Shown one piece after another: positions 1-10,074 of a stretch of DNA of 64,000 nt. Below the pieces are notes generated by a model that saw only the letters and a list, made by a program, of their open reading frames with translations, had not been told where the DNA came from and ran no database searches. The stretch is from Sphingobacteriales bacterium 44-15 (GTDB lineage: Bacteria; Bacteroidota; Bacteroidia; Chitinophagales; Chitinophagaceae), in NCBI GenBank assembly GCA_001899685.1, contig MKWG01000043.1, forward strand, positions 391,942-455,941, written 5' to 3'. The position numbers and the translations under genes were made by a program. Positions within the stretch are counted from its first letter, which is position 1. Each line of letters starts with the position of its first letter.

Positions 1-1112
1 CGAACATTTCCGGAAAAATAAGCTGTCCTGGTTTGCTTTTCCCCTTCTATCCTGAGCCGTTGAAGGCGATTGAGAAAATAATAGGGTAAAAAGTTCAGAT
101 AAAACTCCCTTGTGAAAAGGCTATCCCAGGATCTGTCATCAACATGATTCCTGGCATTGGGAAAAAGGTCTTCCCCGTACATGCTGGTACCGAAAAGGAA
201 CTCCAGTCCAAAGTCGCTGTATCTCAAATCAGGATTCATATGACTACCAGTATAAATGCTTGCAGGTATATGCAGATAGTCAGCCTGCGTACGGGCATTG
301 AAATGCCAGGCAAAAGGCACAAGGCCTGTCATATAGTCCATCACCCATTCGCTGGTAGGATCTATACCTTTTTGCAGCCAATAATGGCATACTTTTTTTT
401 GATATTCCGACTCCACCACTACCGATTCCGCATGGCCTTTACTTTCGCGCGGTATCCATGCATCAAGATGAATGGTAGCGGCGGTTCTCAATAGTGGTAA
501 AACTGATATTAGAGAATCAATCCTTTTTTGCGCATAGCCCCGCTCCCATTCATTCCTGTAATTGATCTGGTATGCTTTCCTATGATTGTAATTACCAATC
601 ACCATCAGGCTGCCATCTGCATTTTTTGATATCATATCGTTGTCCACATATTCCTTCCACAAAGGACTGTCTTCGTAAGCATCAGTCATATTAATATGAA
701 GGCTGACAGTAGTATGGTAGCGCCGGGCTTCATACATTAGCCAGGTGAGGCTTTGCCTTGCATCGCTGTCCTGTGGGCGTTTTAAAGCCCTGTTTACTTC
801 AAAAAAAGCAGGATACTTATCGTCATGCCCGTTATATTGCCATCCTACCAGGTAAATTATTTTAGGTGTCTCCAGCGTAATCCGGTCAACCTGTTTAATG
901 AGCGACAATGCTTTATCAAGATCACAGTACACTATACTCCCACCCTGCCCGTCTGGTATACTCAATAACAGCTTCATCACCAAGGTCTGATGGTAGGCAT
1001 GATTCCAGTGCGGTAAACTGTCTGCGACCACATTACTTCCATTTGCATCTGATGCCTGCACACACTGATACCGGATCGTAAAGAAGAATAAGAATGAAAA
1101 AAACAATTTCAT
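1..1112 (-). CDS. GH101-like endo-alpha-N-acetylgalactosaminidase (3' end beyond window)
   Basis: An open frame of about 370 codons runs from an ATG at 1112 to the window edge without a stop, so the C-terminal part is missing. Residues 1-20 form a signal peptide (Lys then a Phe/Leu-rich core, VQA). The text then follows what I know of Bacteroidota endo-alpha-N-acetylgalactosaminidases: LVGWQYNGHDDKYP, RRYHTTVSLHINM, IHLDAWIP (His215, Asp217) and YYFLNRLQRLRIEG near the break. Such enzymes release the Gal-GalNAc core disaccharide from Ser/Thr of mucin-type glycoproteins. It is the last visible gene of a sigma/anti-sigma/SusCD locus and would act in the periplasm or at the surface. The family assignment rests on remembered motifs; which residues are catalytic is not shown here. 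Confidence 0.68.
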   Translation of the reverse strand, partial: MKLFFSFLFFFTIRYQCVQASDANGSNVVADSLPHWNHAYHQTLVMKLLLSIPDGQGGSIVYCDLDKALSLIKQVDRITLETPKIIYLVGWQYNGHDDKYPAFFEVNRALKRPQDSDARQSLTWLMYEARRYHTTVSLHINMTDAYEDSPLWKEYVDNDMISKNADGSLMVIGNYNHRKAYQINYRNEWERGYAQKRIDSLISVLPLLRTAATIHLDAWIPRESKGHAESVVVESEYQKKVCHYWLQKGIDPTSEWVMDYMTGLVPFAWHFNARTQADYLHIPASIYTGSHMNPDLRYSDFGLEFLFGTSMYGEDLFPNARNHVDDRSWDSLFTREFYLNFLPYYFLNRLQRLRIEGEKQTRTAYFSGNV

Positions 1113-1197
1113 AAAAGATACCTGAAAAAATGCAGGTACATTAATAAGGATTAATGACCTGCATATATACGACTAAAACTGACTGTTATAGATAGTG

Positions 1198-1668
1198 TTA
1201 TTTAACCAGGTTAATGCTTATACTCCACACCTTGCTGGTCTTTCCGTCTGCTGCAGTCACTTTATATTTCTGCAACTTAGAAAAATCTCCGGGCATACCG
1301 AGTTTAGGAGCGCCCTCAAGCGGTTCAATGCTGGCGCCCGTAGAAATATTGCACATCATTACAATATTTGTAGCGGAAACTTTGTCTCTTTCGCCGGGCA
1401 CTGTAAAGCTGCTTGCATCAGGTACTGTTACTGTAGCAGAAGCTGTCCCATTACTAAAACTTTTATCAGATACAGAGAGTGTAACGATCCGTACAATATT
1501 ACTTCCATCAGGATATTGCTCTGTATCAAGATAACGGTATTGTGAATAGAGCTCTGTAATATCCGCATCGGAATAAGCGGGCAGATCGGGCAGATTCCCT
1601 TTAAGGCATGAACTCAAACCGAATATCAAAGCTAAAAGACCTGCCAGTATATTTATTTTGTTATGCAT
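1198..1668 (-). CDS. small lipoprotein with a DUF5018-like beta domain
   Basis: This 156-residue protein has a lipoprotein signal ending in LSSC (Cys21). After it come acidic and polar residues and one beta-rich domain ending in VTAADGKTSKVWSISINLVK, a closing pattern typical of DUF5018/Ig-like domains in SusCD loci. It lies about 30 bp after susD and before the GH101-like gene, so it is probably a surface glycan-binding or spacer lipoprotein of the same transport complex. No catalytic motif is visible. The function is inferred only from the lipobox and its position. Confidence 0.7.
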   Translation of the reverse strand: MHNKINILAGLLALIFGLSSCLKGNLPDLPAYSDADITELYSQYRYLDTEQYPDGSNIVRIVTLSVSDKSFSNGTASATVTVPDASSFTVPGERDKVSATNIVMMCNISTGASIEPLEGAPKLGMPGDFSKLQKYKVTAADGKTSKVWSISINLVK

Positions 1669-1696
1669 ATATGAAATGTTTTCATGTTAAAGATGA

Positions 1697-3505
1697 TCAA
1701 TATCCAGGATTCTGGTCCAACCCCGGGCCATGGCGAACGATCTGGTTGTTGGGAATAGGCAGCAGGTACCGGCGCGTTTCATCAAAACTACGCTGATCTG
1801 CCGAGCCATAATTTACCACCTCTATGCGGTAACCGGTACGGTTGACATTGATCTCAATCGTGGAAGGTTTTTCCAAAAGCTCCGGAATCTTTCCACCCGG
1901 AGCCGCCCCGTGATTGGCTTCTCCGCCGTATTTGCCCCAGCGCAGCAGGCTCCAGTAGTAGTCCAGCTCCTTTGCCAGGTCTACTCTTCTTTCCCGTTTA
2001 TAATCGGTCCAGGCATCTGCAGCATCATAAGCAGTGGAGGCAGGTAGCCCGCCATGTACTGTACGTGTTTTATTATATGCCTGAACAGCCTCAGGAATCT
2101 TATTCTGCTTTAATAAAGCTTCTGCAAGATTAAGATATACACGACCAAGACGGAAGATCACCCAATGATAGTCAGATGGTATTCCATAAAACACACGTGG
2201 AGTAACATTATAAACACCTTTCCGCCACATATAGTTGGTAACCGATATACATCCTCCAATATCAGCAACTCCTTTGCAATAACGGTTCAGGTTGCCATTG
2301 GTATTAGTAGTTACGGTTTCATCAAACCAGGTACAGGAGTCGTATGCCACAGTTGCATAAAATCTTTTATCCCGGTTTTCATACATGAGCCTGCTTATAC
2401 TGCCGCCACCGGTAAGGTGTGCGCTGTCTACATATGAGGAAGCTACTTTAGTAACATGCGACATGAACTGGCTTGTGGCATCCCATCTAACCGCTTTAGA
2501 GGGATCAGCACCATCAACTACCAGGTAATCATTCACCAGGTTTTGTGATACACCATAAGACGCCCAGGCTTCAAATATCTTATCTACTTTAAAAAGAGGC
2601 TCCAGACCAAATTTAGTAACATTGTCATTATTCTGGTTGGGTACCACATGCTGCATATCATCAATATTATCACAATTGGTATTAGCTTTATCGCGGTATA
2701 CTGCAAAGATAATCTCACTGGAATACCTGTTTTCCCCGTTGAACATTCCCTCATAATCTTCATCCATAGTATATTTCCCGCTGCTGGTAATGGCATTTGC
2801 CGCATCTACCACCTGCTTATAATAATTATCGTCGCCTGTATATGCTGCAGCCTGTAAGCCGACTTCTGTTTTAAGCGCAAGAGCTGCATATTTATTGGCC
2901 TTACCGGATGGTGTGCTTTCAGGCATACCTGCTATCGCATCATCAATGTCTTTCATGATAAGCGAATAAGTTTCAGCAACACTCTGTGTGGAAGGGATCT
3001 TGAAATCATCGTCTGGTGTAAGTAACTCGCCTACCCATATTACCCTGCCAAATCTTCTTGCCAGCCAGAAATAGGTCATAGCTCTTAAAAATTTCGCTTC
3101 TGCAGTCAACTCTTTCTTATCTGTATCTGTAAGAGCCGGAGAATTGTTGGCCTTATCAATAATTAAATTACACAAGCGAATTTTGGAAAACTGATTAAAT
3201 CCATAATCATCGTCTCTTGTAAGCAAATCGGCCCATAAGTTAAAATAACTCACCTGCCCGCAGCCGCCTGTTACCGCATTTGTTGTCCAGGTATCCTGTT
3301 GCACATGACTTGTGGCAGAAGTATAAAGAGACATTACCTGTGCATAAGTATTATTTACAAAAGCATCAGCACCGGCACGGGAGCTCCATACCGCAGTTTC
3401 ATCAAATTTGTCATATGGTTTGGTATCCAGTATATTCCTTTTGCATGCAAATACTATGATCATGCAAACAAAAACGACACCCAAAACCTTTATTTTTTTT
3501 GTCAT
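1697..3505 (-). CDS. SusD/RagB family glycan-binding lipoprotein
   Basis: This 602-residue SusD homologue has a lipoprotein signal (VFAC, Cys21), the N-terminal TPR-like helices (TADAKFLRAMTYFWLAR-type text around residue 135) and the C-terminal RLGRVYLNLAEALLKQNK followed by RRVDLAKELDYYW seen in SusD proteins. SusD caps the SusC barrel at the cell surface and binds the oligosaccharide before import. The gene sits 20 bp after susC and shares its operon. Length and domain order are normal for the family. The substrate cannot be read from the sequence, but the GH101-like neighbour suggests O-glycan fragments. Confidence 0.93.
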   Translation of the reverse strand: MTKKIKVLGVVFVCMIIVFACKRNILDTKPYDKFDETAVWSSRAGADAFVNNTYAQVMSLYTSATSHVQQDTWTTNAVTGGCGQVSYFNLWADLLTRDDDYGFNQFSKIRLCNLIIDKANNSPALTDTDKKELTAEAKFLRAMTYFWLARRFGRVIWVGELLTPDDDFKIPSTQSVAETYSLIMKDIDDAIAGMPESTPSGKANKYAALALKTEVGLQAAAYTGDDNYYKQVVDAANAITSSGKYTMDEDYEGMFNGENRYSSEIIFAVYRDKANTNCDNIDDMQHVVPNQNNDNVTKFGLEPLFKVDKIFEAWASYGVSQNLVNDYLVVDGADPSKAVRWDATSQFMSHVTKVASSYVDSAHLTGGGSISRLMYENRDKRFYATVAYDSCTWFDETVTTNTNGNLNRYCKGVADIGGCISVTNYMWRKGVYNVTPRVFYGIPSDYHWVIFRLGRVYLNLAEALLKQNKIPEAVQAYNKTRTVHGGLPASTAYDAADAWTDYKRERRVDLAKELDYYWSLLRWGKYGGEANHGAAPGGKIPELLEKPSTIEINVNRTGYRIEVVNYGSADQRSFDETRRYLLPIPNNQIVRHGPGLDQNPGY

Positions 3506-3525
3506 AACAGATTTTTTGATAGTGA

Positions 3526-6500
3526 TTAAAAGCCCACATTAACAGAAATAGAATAGACGCGCTGGCTCGGGTAGTCGTAATTATTTGTGCTGCCTGTTTC
3601 CGGATCCATATAATACTTCTTGGCCGGCGAAAAAGTGAGCAGGTTTGCACCGCTTAGCGTAACTCTCAGATTAGTAATAAAATTTACCCTGGAGAGCAGA
3701 CCACCTTTAAAATCGTATCCAAGCTGCAATGCTTTTAGACGGAGATAGCGTCCATTGGCAAGCCAATAATCGCTGGTAACCGTATTGTTATTACCGTTCA
3801 CTGAAACCGTGGTGGTAGCTCTTGGTAATAATGCATTGCTGTTTTGCATCGTCCAGTAATCAAGCTGAAAGGGGTAGATGATATTGGTACCATCTGTTAT
3901 GATATTGCTCAAATAAATATCTCTTTTACTCGCCCCCTGCCAAAGCATATTAAAAAACCATGCGTGCCAGGAAAGGTCTACAGTCAATCCGTAATTGATA
4001 CGGGGAAAAGGATTGCTTCCTACCCTTCTCTGATCATCTCCATCAAGTTTGCCGTCTCCATTTTCATCGCTGTACCGGATATCACCGGGACGCAAATTTG
4101 TTGAGGAGAGCCTTGTAGGACTGTTAAGGATATCTTCCGGAGTTTGGTATAATCCCTCTGCATAGTACCCGATGGTATTGTAACCAATAACCTGGGAAGA
4201 GCGCTTATACGGATTTTTCAACGTGGCGCTGTCTTCGTCAGGATTGACCTCCCACATCTGATCAAATTTGGTAAAATTCATTCCGATAGCATACTTCAGA
4301 TCACCTATGTGATTATTATAAGCCAGATGAAATTCGAAGCCTGCTCTTCTGAATGCACCGGTGGGTGAATTAATAAGCGGCAGCGATGTCCCCAGAGGGT
4401 CTGTATATCCTGCGCCGGAAGGGCTGGTAAGATAGTTTTTGGTCCTGTAGTAAAAATAATCTACAGAACCGCTTAGTGCATTGTTCAGTACCGTGAAGTC
4501 AACACCGGTATTAAAAGACTGCTGCGAATACCAGGTTATATTAGTACTTGGAAACCCGGGATCGCCAAACCCTGGCACAAAGCTTCCGCCGATAACATAT
4601 GCCTGGCTGTTGAGCGAGTATCCCGGTAGGTAAGCAAAATTACCTGCATTGGCATTCTGTCCCACCACACCATAGGATATTCTGTATTTCAGGAAATTTA
4701 AAAAATGCCTCTTATCAATAAGGTCCATAAATTTTTCCCGGCTGATCACCCATCCTGCAGAAGCAGCGGGAAAGAATCCCCAGCGTTTCCCCTCGGGAAA
4801 AAGATTGCCATTGCCATCATACCTGAACGTGCCTTCAAGAAGATATTTATCTGCATATTCATACTTCAGTTTGCCCAGATAAGCCGCTCTCGCGTTTTCC
4901 GCAGCGGATCCATTATTTTGTGCGCTGGCGCTTGGACCTGCAAACAACTGATCAACCGTGTTGAATTGATATCCTGTCCTGGCAGCACTGAAATTTTCAC
5001 CGTAATTATAGTATTCCTCATACCCCAGCAGCAGGTTCAGGGTATGATCACCAAAATTCCTCGCGTAATCAGTTAATGCCTGGAGCGTATATTCATATCC
5101 GTTAGAAGCAGATGCGCTCAGATTGGGAGGACTCTGCTGGGCTGGTACATCACTGCCAATAGCATACTGTGGAGCCGTGGTTTGCCAGGCCTTATTCCAG
5201 GAGTTATTTTGCCGGTAGTTGGCATTGATCCTGAAATCCCATCCTTTCACCCCGGGAACATCCCACTGCACATTTAACAGTCCGTTGGTACCCCGGTTTT
5301 GTGTTTTGTAATATCCCGAACGAGGATCCATTTCAACTATAGGGTGATCACCACCATTTGCATACCGTGTTTGGGCCAGATCACTATATGCCGGGCTCAT
5401 GGAGCTTTGATTCTGTATATGCCCCCATATAAAGTAGTAAATACTGCCGCCACCGCCGTCGTAACCACTATAGGGCTCCCGGTAATCTTCATTTACTCCA
5501 TAAATGCCCAGTGTAGCTTTTAAGCCTATTTTATCAAAATTGCCCGTTACATGCAGGCGGTAATTATACCGCTTAAGATCATTAGTATTGAACTTAAAGA
5601 GCGTTCCCTGGTCAAAATACCCTATAGAGCCATAATACTGGAACTTATTATCGCCACCTGTGATGGAAAGATTGTGATGCATCTGCGGTGCAAATTTTTT
5701 CAATGACAGCGCCTGCCAGTCTGTATTGGGATAATTCAGCGGATCCGTCTGGTTACGGTATTTTTGAATCGCGTCATCAGGATAGGCTTTCGGTTTGTCT
5801 TCACTTGCTGCAATTGCGTTTTTAGTCACGGCTACTTCATAAGAACTTAGTTTTTTAGGAAGAATAGTAGGCTGGCTCAGATCATATCCAAAATCATACT
5901 TCACCGACACCTTGCCTTTCGCTCCTCTTTTGGTAGTAACCAGTACCACACCATTTCCTGCAACCAATCCATAAATACCTGTTGCAGCAGCATCCTTCAG
6001 GAAAGAAATATTGTCAATGTCATTGATATTAAGAGTCCTGAAATCAAATTCAGAAGATATAATGTTGTCAATAACATATACAGGAGTACCTCCCCCGCGA
6101 ATGGAAACAGTAGGCACCTTTCCGGGGCCACCACCACTGGAGGTAACGATAACACCGGACACACGCCCTGCCAGGCCATCTCCTACGGTCGGTAATGGCA
6201 GGTTGGCAAGATTATCCCCTTTGAGGGTGGAAATAGCCGACACATTTTTTGATTGTGTGGTCTTTCCATATCCAACCACGATAACTTCATTAAGTCCCGA
6301 TGCAGTTTCTTTAAGCGTTATAGTAAGATTGTTTTCATTACTAACAGTATAACTCACACTTTCATATCCTACAAATGAAACCGTTAATACTACCTGGCCG
6401 CTTTCATTCACGTCAAGTGAAAATTCGCCATCATTATTAGTCGTGGTTCCGTTTTGCGTTCCTTTTTCGATCACGGAAGCGCCTGCTACCGGGTCGCCTG

Positions 6501-6918
6501 TCGTATTAATAACGCGTCCGCGCAACCGGCGTTTTTGCTGAAGCTCTTTAAAAGGATCTGCTACAATGATCACTACAGACTGATCTACAATCTTATAATT
6601 TAATGGCGTATTGGCAAGTATCCTTGTCAGGACATTAGTAACCTCTTCATCTTTAGCCTGCACAGATACATTATTCCCTTTGGGGATAATATCATTATTA
6701 AAAAGAAAACGATAGCTGGTTTTCTTCTCAATAGCAAGAAATACATCGGTAAGAGAAGCATCCTTCATACGCATTGTCAGCCGTGTCTGGGAATGCAGAT
6801 TGGCTGATAGCTGAAGGCAACACAACACCGAAAACACAAAAGTCAACTTCATACACTGAAGAATTGGCCGCAATTCATTTTCAGGCATGAAAATGCATCG
6901 CAGTAGTTTTTTTTGCAT
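3526..6918 (-). CDS. SusC/RagA family TonB-linked outer-membrane transporter with STN domain
   Basis: This 1130-residue protein has, in order: a signal segment (about 23-44), an STN domain (about 46-120, typical of receptors that signal through FecR), a CarboxypepD_reg-like domain (about 131-203), a plug (about 210-335, beginning EVIVVGYGK) and a 22-strand-type barrel ending in VYSISVNVGF. It imports oligosaccharides across the outer membrane using TonB energy. The STN domain together with the upstream anti-sigma gene predicts substrate-induced transcription. ATGs at codons 11 and 23 are alternative starts, and the codon-23 start gives a tidier signal peptide. Confidence 0.95.
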   Translation of the reverse strand: MQKKLLRCIFMPENELRPILQCMKLTFVFSVLCCLQLSANLHSQTRLTMRMKDASLTDVFLAIEKKTSYRFLFNNDIIPKGNNVSVQAKDEEVTNVLTRILANTPLNYKIVDQSVVIIVADPFKELQQKRRLRGRVINTTGDPVAGASVIEKGTQNGTTTNNDGEFSLDVNESGQVVLTVSFVGYESVSYTVSNENNLTITLKETASGLNEVIVVGYGKTTQSKNVSAISTLKGDNLANLPLPTVGDGLAGRVSGVIVTSSGGGPGKVPTVSIRGGGTPVYVIDNIISSEFDFRTLNINDIDNISFLKDAAATGIYGLVAGNGVVLVTTKRGAKGKVSVKYDFGYDLSQPTILPKKLSSYEVAVTKNAIAASEDKPKAYPDDAIQKYRNQTDPLNYPNTDWQALSLKKFAPQMHHNLSITGGDNKFQYYGSIGYFDQGTLFKFNTNDLKRYNYRLHVTGNFDKIGLKATLGIYGVNEDYREPYSGYDGGGGSIYYFIWGHIQNQSSMSPAYSDLAQTRYANGGDHPIVEMDPRSGYYKTQNRGTNGLLNVQWDVPGVKGWDFRINANYRQNNSWNKAWQTTAPQYAIGSDVPAQQSPPNLSASASNGYEYTLQALTDYARNFGDHTLNLLLGYEEYYNYGENFSAARTGYQFNTVDQLFAGPSASAQNNGSAAENARAAYLGKLKYEYADKYLLEGTFRYDGNGNLFPEGKRWGFFPAASAGWVISREKFMDLIDKRHFLNFLKYRISYGVVGQNANAGNFAYLPGYSLNSQAYVIGGSFVPGFGDPGFPSTNITWYSQQSFNTGVDFTVLNNALSGSVDYFYYRTKNYLTSPSGAGYTDPLGTSLPLINSPTGAFRRAGFEFHLAYNNHIGDLKYAIGMNFTKFDQMWEVNPDEDSATLKNPYKRSSQVIGYNTIGYYAEGLYQTPEDILNSPTRLSSTNLRPGDIRYSDENGDGKLDGDDQRRVGSNPFPRINYGLTVDLSWHAWFFNMLWQGASKRDIYLSNIITDGTNIIYPFQLDYWTMQNSNALLPRATTTVSVNGNNNTVTSDYWLANGRYLRLKALQLGYDFKGGLLSRVNFITNLRVTLSGANLLTFSPAKKYYMDPETGSTNNYDYPSQRVYSISVNVGF

Positions 6919-6998
6919 AACTTGAGTTTGAATTGTTAAATAACAAGCGACCTGTCCGTCTTGCGTAGGCGACAGCCGCTGATTTGTTTAATGAGTTT

Positions 6999-7024
6999 GC
7001 GGGAGATGTAGCAGCATTTCCCGC
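6999..7024 (-). other. hairpin in the fecR-susC gap
   Basis: Two 10-nt arms, GCGGGAGATG and CATTTCCCGC on the plus strand, pair with one mismatch around a 6-nt loop. The structure lies between the anti-sigma stop and the susC start and has no T-run after it on the minus strand. It could be an attenuator, an mRNA-stability element or a weak terminator separating the regulator genes from the transport genes. Confidence 0.45.
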
Positions 7025-7098
7025 TTTTGTTTTCAAAACATTGTTAGGTAATTCTGTTCATTGTTGCAGTCGTTTGGGTGATGAAATGAAATTTATAA

Positions 7099-8241
7099 CT
7101 AATAAATAATATACACATTACGGCTTGGATCGAACCGGTAAGAGAACCTGTAAGAAAAAGACAACCATTGAAGGGCCTGTTCTACATTTTCCCGCTCAAA
7201 TGTTCCTGTAAACCGTTTACCTTTCAGGCTACTGTTCTCAAACTCAATGGCTACGTTATACCATCTGCTCATATCTCCTGCCACATCTTCAAATGGCTTG
7301 TTTCGAAATACAAGCCTGTTGGACACCCACGAAGTCTCAACAATAGAGCTGTCTGTCGGTTGATAAGTTACACTGCTTACCACCGGCATTTTACTATCTT
7401 TAATCTTGATGCTGTCATTTCCCGGAGATGGCTTCTGGTCTCCCAAAACATAGTATCCCCGGCTACCGACAGATACTTTCTCATTGGGTTTAAGAATGAT
7501 ATTTCTACCGGTTCTTCCCGGGAAAGAAACCTCCAGGCTTCCGCGGATAAGTGAAGCCTCCGCCGACTTTTCTTCAGGGTAGGCGCGTACGTTGAAAGCA
7601 GTACCGAGCACTTTCAGATCCATTGATGTGGTATGAATGACGAAGGGAACCTTAGCATTGTGCGTTACATCAAAAAAAGCTTCTCCACTCAGCAGCACCG
7701 CCCTCACTTTTTTTCCAAAGTCATCACCATATTCCAACCTGCTGCCTGCGTTAAGCCATACGTGCGTCCCATCCGGGAGATCTACTATGGAACGCAACCC
7801 TTTTTGTGTGGAAACAATATGTTTATCTTCTTTCTTTTCCGGAACACCCGGACTGTTGCTGCGCAGCAGCCACCAAACGCTCACTCCCAGCAAAACTATG
7901 CTTGCTGCAGCTATGTATCTTAATATCCTAAAGTAGTTAGAGCGGCGGGGCGGAATATATGAACTCACCGGGTCACCTGCTGAATCATCATAATCCGCAG
8001 AAAGGACCGACGTCAGTATCCTTTTGGAAATATCTTCCGGCATAAGCCTGTCGGGCTGATAAATCCGCCAGGCATTTTCCAGGGCATCCCGGATATCATT
8101 ATCATCAGCAGACCGGCCGATCCATTCAAGCAGTTCAACACGTTCAGCTACTGTGCAAGTGCCGTTAATATATTTTTCTACAAGGACAGCTATATGCCTT
8201 CTTTCCATATATGATTTTAAGAATACCGGGAACTGGTTCAT
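7099..8241 (-). CDS. FecR-like anti-sigma factor
   Basis: This 380-residue protein has a cytoplasmic N-terminal sigma-binding part, one membrane span at about 109-126, a periplasmic FecR domain (about 145-240, with VDLPDGTHVWLNAGSRLEY and VLGTAFNVRAYP) and a C-terminal DUF4974/STN-like domain (about 310-380, LVFRNKPFEDV). It holds the neighbouring ECF sigma factor at the inner membrane until the SusC STN domain signals that substrate is bound. It lies between the sigma gene and susC, as usual for these loci. A second ATG at codon 12 is also a possible start. Confidence 0.93.
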   Translation of the reverse strand: MNQFPVFLKSYMERRHIAVLVEKYINGTCTVAERVELLEWIGRSADDNDIRDALENAWRIYQPDRLMPEDISKRILTSVLSADYDDSAGDPVSSYIPPRRSNYFRILRYIAAASIVLLGVSVWWLLRSNSPGVPEKKEDKHIVSTQKGLRSIVDLPDGTHVWLNAGSRLEYGDDFGKKVRAVLLSGEAFFDVTHNAKVPFVIHTTSMDLKVLGTAFNVRAYPEEKSAEASLIRGSLEVSFPGRTGRNIILKPNEKVSVGSRGYYVLGDQKPSPGNDSIKIKDSKMPVVSSVTYQPTDSSIVETSWVSNRLVFRNKPFEDVAGDMSRWYNVAIEFENSSLKGKRFTGTFERENVEQALQWLSFSYRFSYRFDPSRNVYIIY

Positions 8242-8301
8242 TCCTTCAGATATCTTTATAAAGACAAACAGAACAGAAAACAGGTCTAGTGAAAGATGAA
8301 A

Positions 8302-8949
8302 TTATTTTTCCAGCAATAAAAAAAGCGGAGCAAGCAGTAAGATACATCCTACTAGGTCCGGATATGATTTAAAATATTCCCTAAGTTTTTTTAACGCCTG
8401 TATCATATGGTTCCTGACGGTTGCCGGAGAAATACCAAGACGGGTAGCAATATCTTCATATTTAAGCCCATATTCCCTGCTTAAAACATATACCTGCTTT
8501 TGCTGTGGTGACAACTGGGACAGAATATGTTGCATAGCCTTATCGATTTCCTTGCTACTTATATATTTATCAATATTATATTCCAGCATTTCTTCGGAGG
8601 AGGCATCCTCGTTTTGGCTTAAGGAAGCCTCTCCCAGTACCTCCCGCGACAACTTCCTAAAAGCCTCTATACAATGATTTTTTGCCATACGAAAAACATA
8701 ACTATCGAAATGCTGTATTTCCGTCATCATTGAATTACGTTGCCATAATTTTAGAAAAATATCCTGAATGATGTCTTCTGTTACGGACTCGGAAGCTGTA
8801 ATACGGAGAAGGAAACTATATAGCTTGTGCTTATACCTGTGAAACAATTCAGTAAATGCCAGGGAATCTCCCAGCGAGCATTGCTGTAAAAGATCGTCTT
8901 CTGAAAACGCGTTATAGTCCGGGCTCATACAAACGTTAGTTTTGGGCAC
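8302..8949 (-). CDS. ECF (FecI-like) RNA polymerase sigma-70 factor
   Basis: This 215-residue sigma factor has region 2 (about 30-95, FHRYKHKLYSFL and VTEDIIQDIFLKLW) and region 4 (about 145-190, LSPQQKQVYVLSREYG and ISPATVRNHMIQALKKLR, the helix-turn-helix). It should direct transcription of the adjacent SusCD locus when released by the FecR-like protein next to it. The last 17 residues are strongly hydrophobic, a tail I have seen in other Bacteroidota ECF factors that may help membrane tethering. It is divergent from the LysR gene, with a 160-bp gap. Confidence 0.94.
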   Translation of the reverse strand: MPKTNVCMSPDYNAFSEDDLLQQCSLGDSLAFTELFHRYKHKLYSFLLRITASESVTEDIIQDIFLKLWQRNSMMTEIQHFDSYVFRMAKNHCIEAFRKLSREVLGEASLSQNEDASSEEMLEYNIDKYISSKEIDKAMQHILSQLSPQQKQVYVLSREYGLKYEDIATRLGISPATVRNHMIQALKKLREYFKSYPDLVGCILLLAPLFLLLEK

Positions 8950-9109
8950 TCACATATGTAAATGTAAGAAAACTTGAATTTCCGCTATATACTTTTTGGG
9001 TTTTATACAAACGGCTGAAAATTTTTTCGACACTCCACCCTTACATAAAGTATATATCATCAATCAGAAAACCCATTTAACTTTATATTCGCCTAAATGG
9101 CTTACATAT

Positions 9110-10003
9110 ATGTTCGATTTTCGTCTCCGGGTTTTTCATACTGTTGCCAGGCGGCTTAATTTCACTAAGACCGCCGAAGAGTTATTTATCACCCAACCTG
9201 CGGTGAGCAAGCACATACAGGAAATTGAGCATTATTTCAAAGTAAAGCTGTTTGAACGCAACGGCACAAAAATAAAGCTGACCGCCGCAGGGGAAGTACT
9301 GCTGCAATACACAGAGCAATTGTTTGATATATACCGTCATCTCGAATTTGACCTCAACACTTTCTCACAAAAGCATTCCGGTATGTTGCGGATCGGCGCC
9401 AGCACTACAGCAGCCCAATACGTGCTTCCGCCGGTGCTCTCCGCCTTTCACAAAAAATTTAAAGACACCAAAATCACATTAACCACCGGCAATACCGAGC
9501 AGATAGAGCATGCCCTGCAGCAGCATGATATTGACCTTGGCATTGTGGAAGGCAGGTCGAAAAACAATCTTTTCAAATACACCGCATTCGTGAAAGATGA
9601 GCTGGTACTGGTAGCCGGTAGCAATCATCCCCTCGCAAAGAAGGGCAGCATCAAACCCGCAGAGCTGCTCAAAATCCCACTGCTGCTGAGAGAGCCCGGA
9701 TCAGGAACGCTGGAAGTGATCGCACATGCGCTCAAACCCCTGGGTATAAAAATCTCACAATTGCAGGTAGAAATGCAACTGGACAGCACCGAAAGCATGA
9801 AGCGCTACCTGCTCAATGCCAATGTTATGGCTTTTCTTTCTATACACGCTGTACTGAATGAACTCAAAAACAAGGAATGCGCTATCATAGAAGTAAAAGG
9901 TCTGGATATTGAAAGAAGCTTTTATTTTATACAGCAGCACGGGCAGGCAGCATCGCTTGCCGGTTTATTTATGAAATTTGCTTCTCATTATAACTTCAGG
10001 TAA
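9110..10003 (+). CDS. LysR family transcriptional regulator
   Basis: The start chosen is the ATG at 9110, giving 297 residues that begin with the standard LysR winged helix (MFDFRLRVFHTVARRLNF, TQPAVSKHIQEIE at about 26-38). The frame stays open further upstream, but that stretch is not LysR-like. Residues 90-290 form the effector-binding fold (SGMLRIGASTTAAQYVLPPVL; RLLLREPGSGT-like loop), nearest in style to CysB/CysL-type sensors of anions. It lies 71 bp upstream of the cytochrome/DsrE/binding-protein genes on the same strand and is the obvious candidate regulator. The ligand is unknown. Confidence 0.93.
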   Translation: MFDFRLRVFHTVARRLNFTKTAEELFITQPAVSKHIQEIEHYFKVKLFERNGTKIKLTAAGEVLLQYTEQLFDIYRHLEFDLNTFSQKHSGMLRIGASTTAAQYVLPPVLSAFHKKFKDTKITLTTGNTEQIEHALQQHDIDLGIVEGRSKNNLFKYTAFVKDELVLVAGSNHPLAKKGSIKPAELLKIPLLLREPGSGTLEVIAHALKPLGIKISQLQVEMQLDSTESMKRYLLNANVMAFLSIHAVLNELKNKECAIIEVKGLDIERSFYFIQQHGQAASLAGLFMKFASHYNFR

Positions 10004-10074
10004 TGGCAGATCACCAATAGCAATTTCCTGCTCATTTTTCCATAAAGCAACTTTGCAGCATCAAAAGCAAAGGC

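Noticed and set aside
8996-9109. longer N-terminus for the LysR regulator
   Set aside because: The 38 extra residues are not part of the LysR fold, which begins cleanly at the ATG at 9110.
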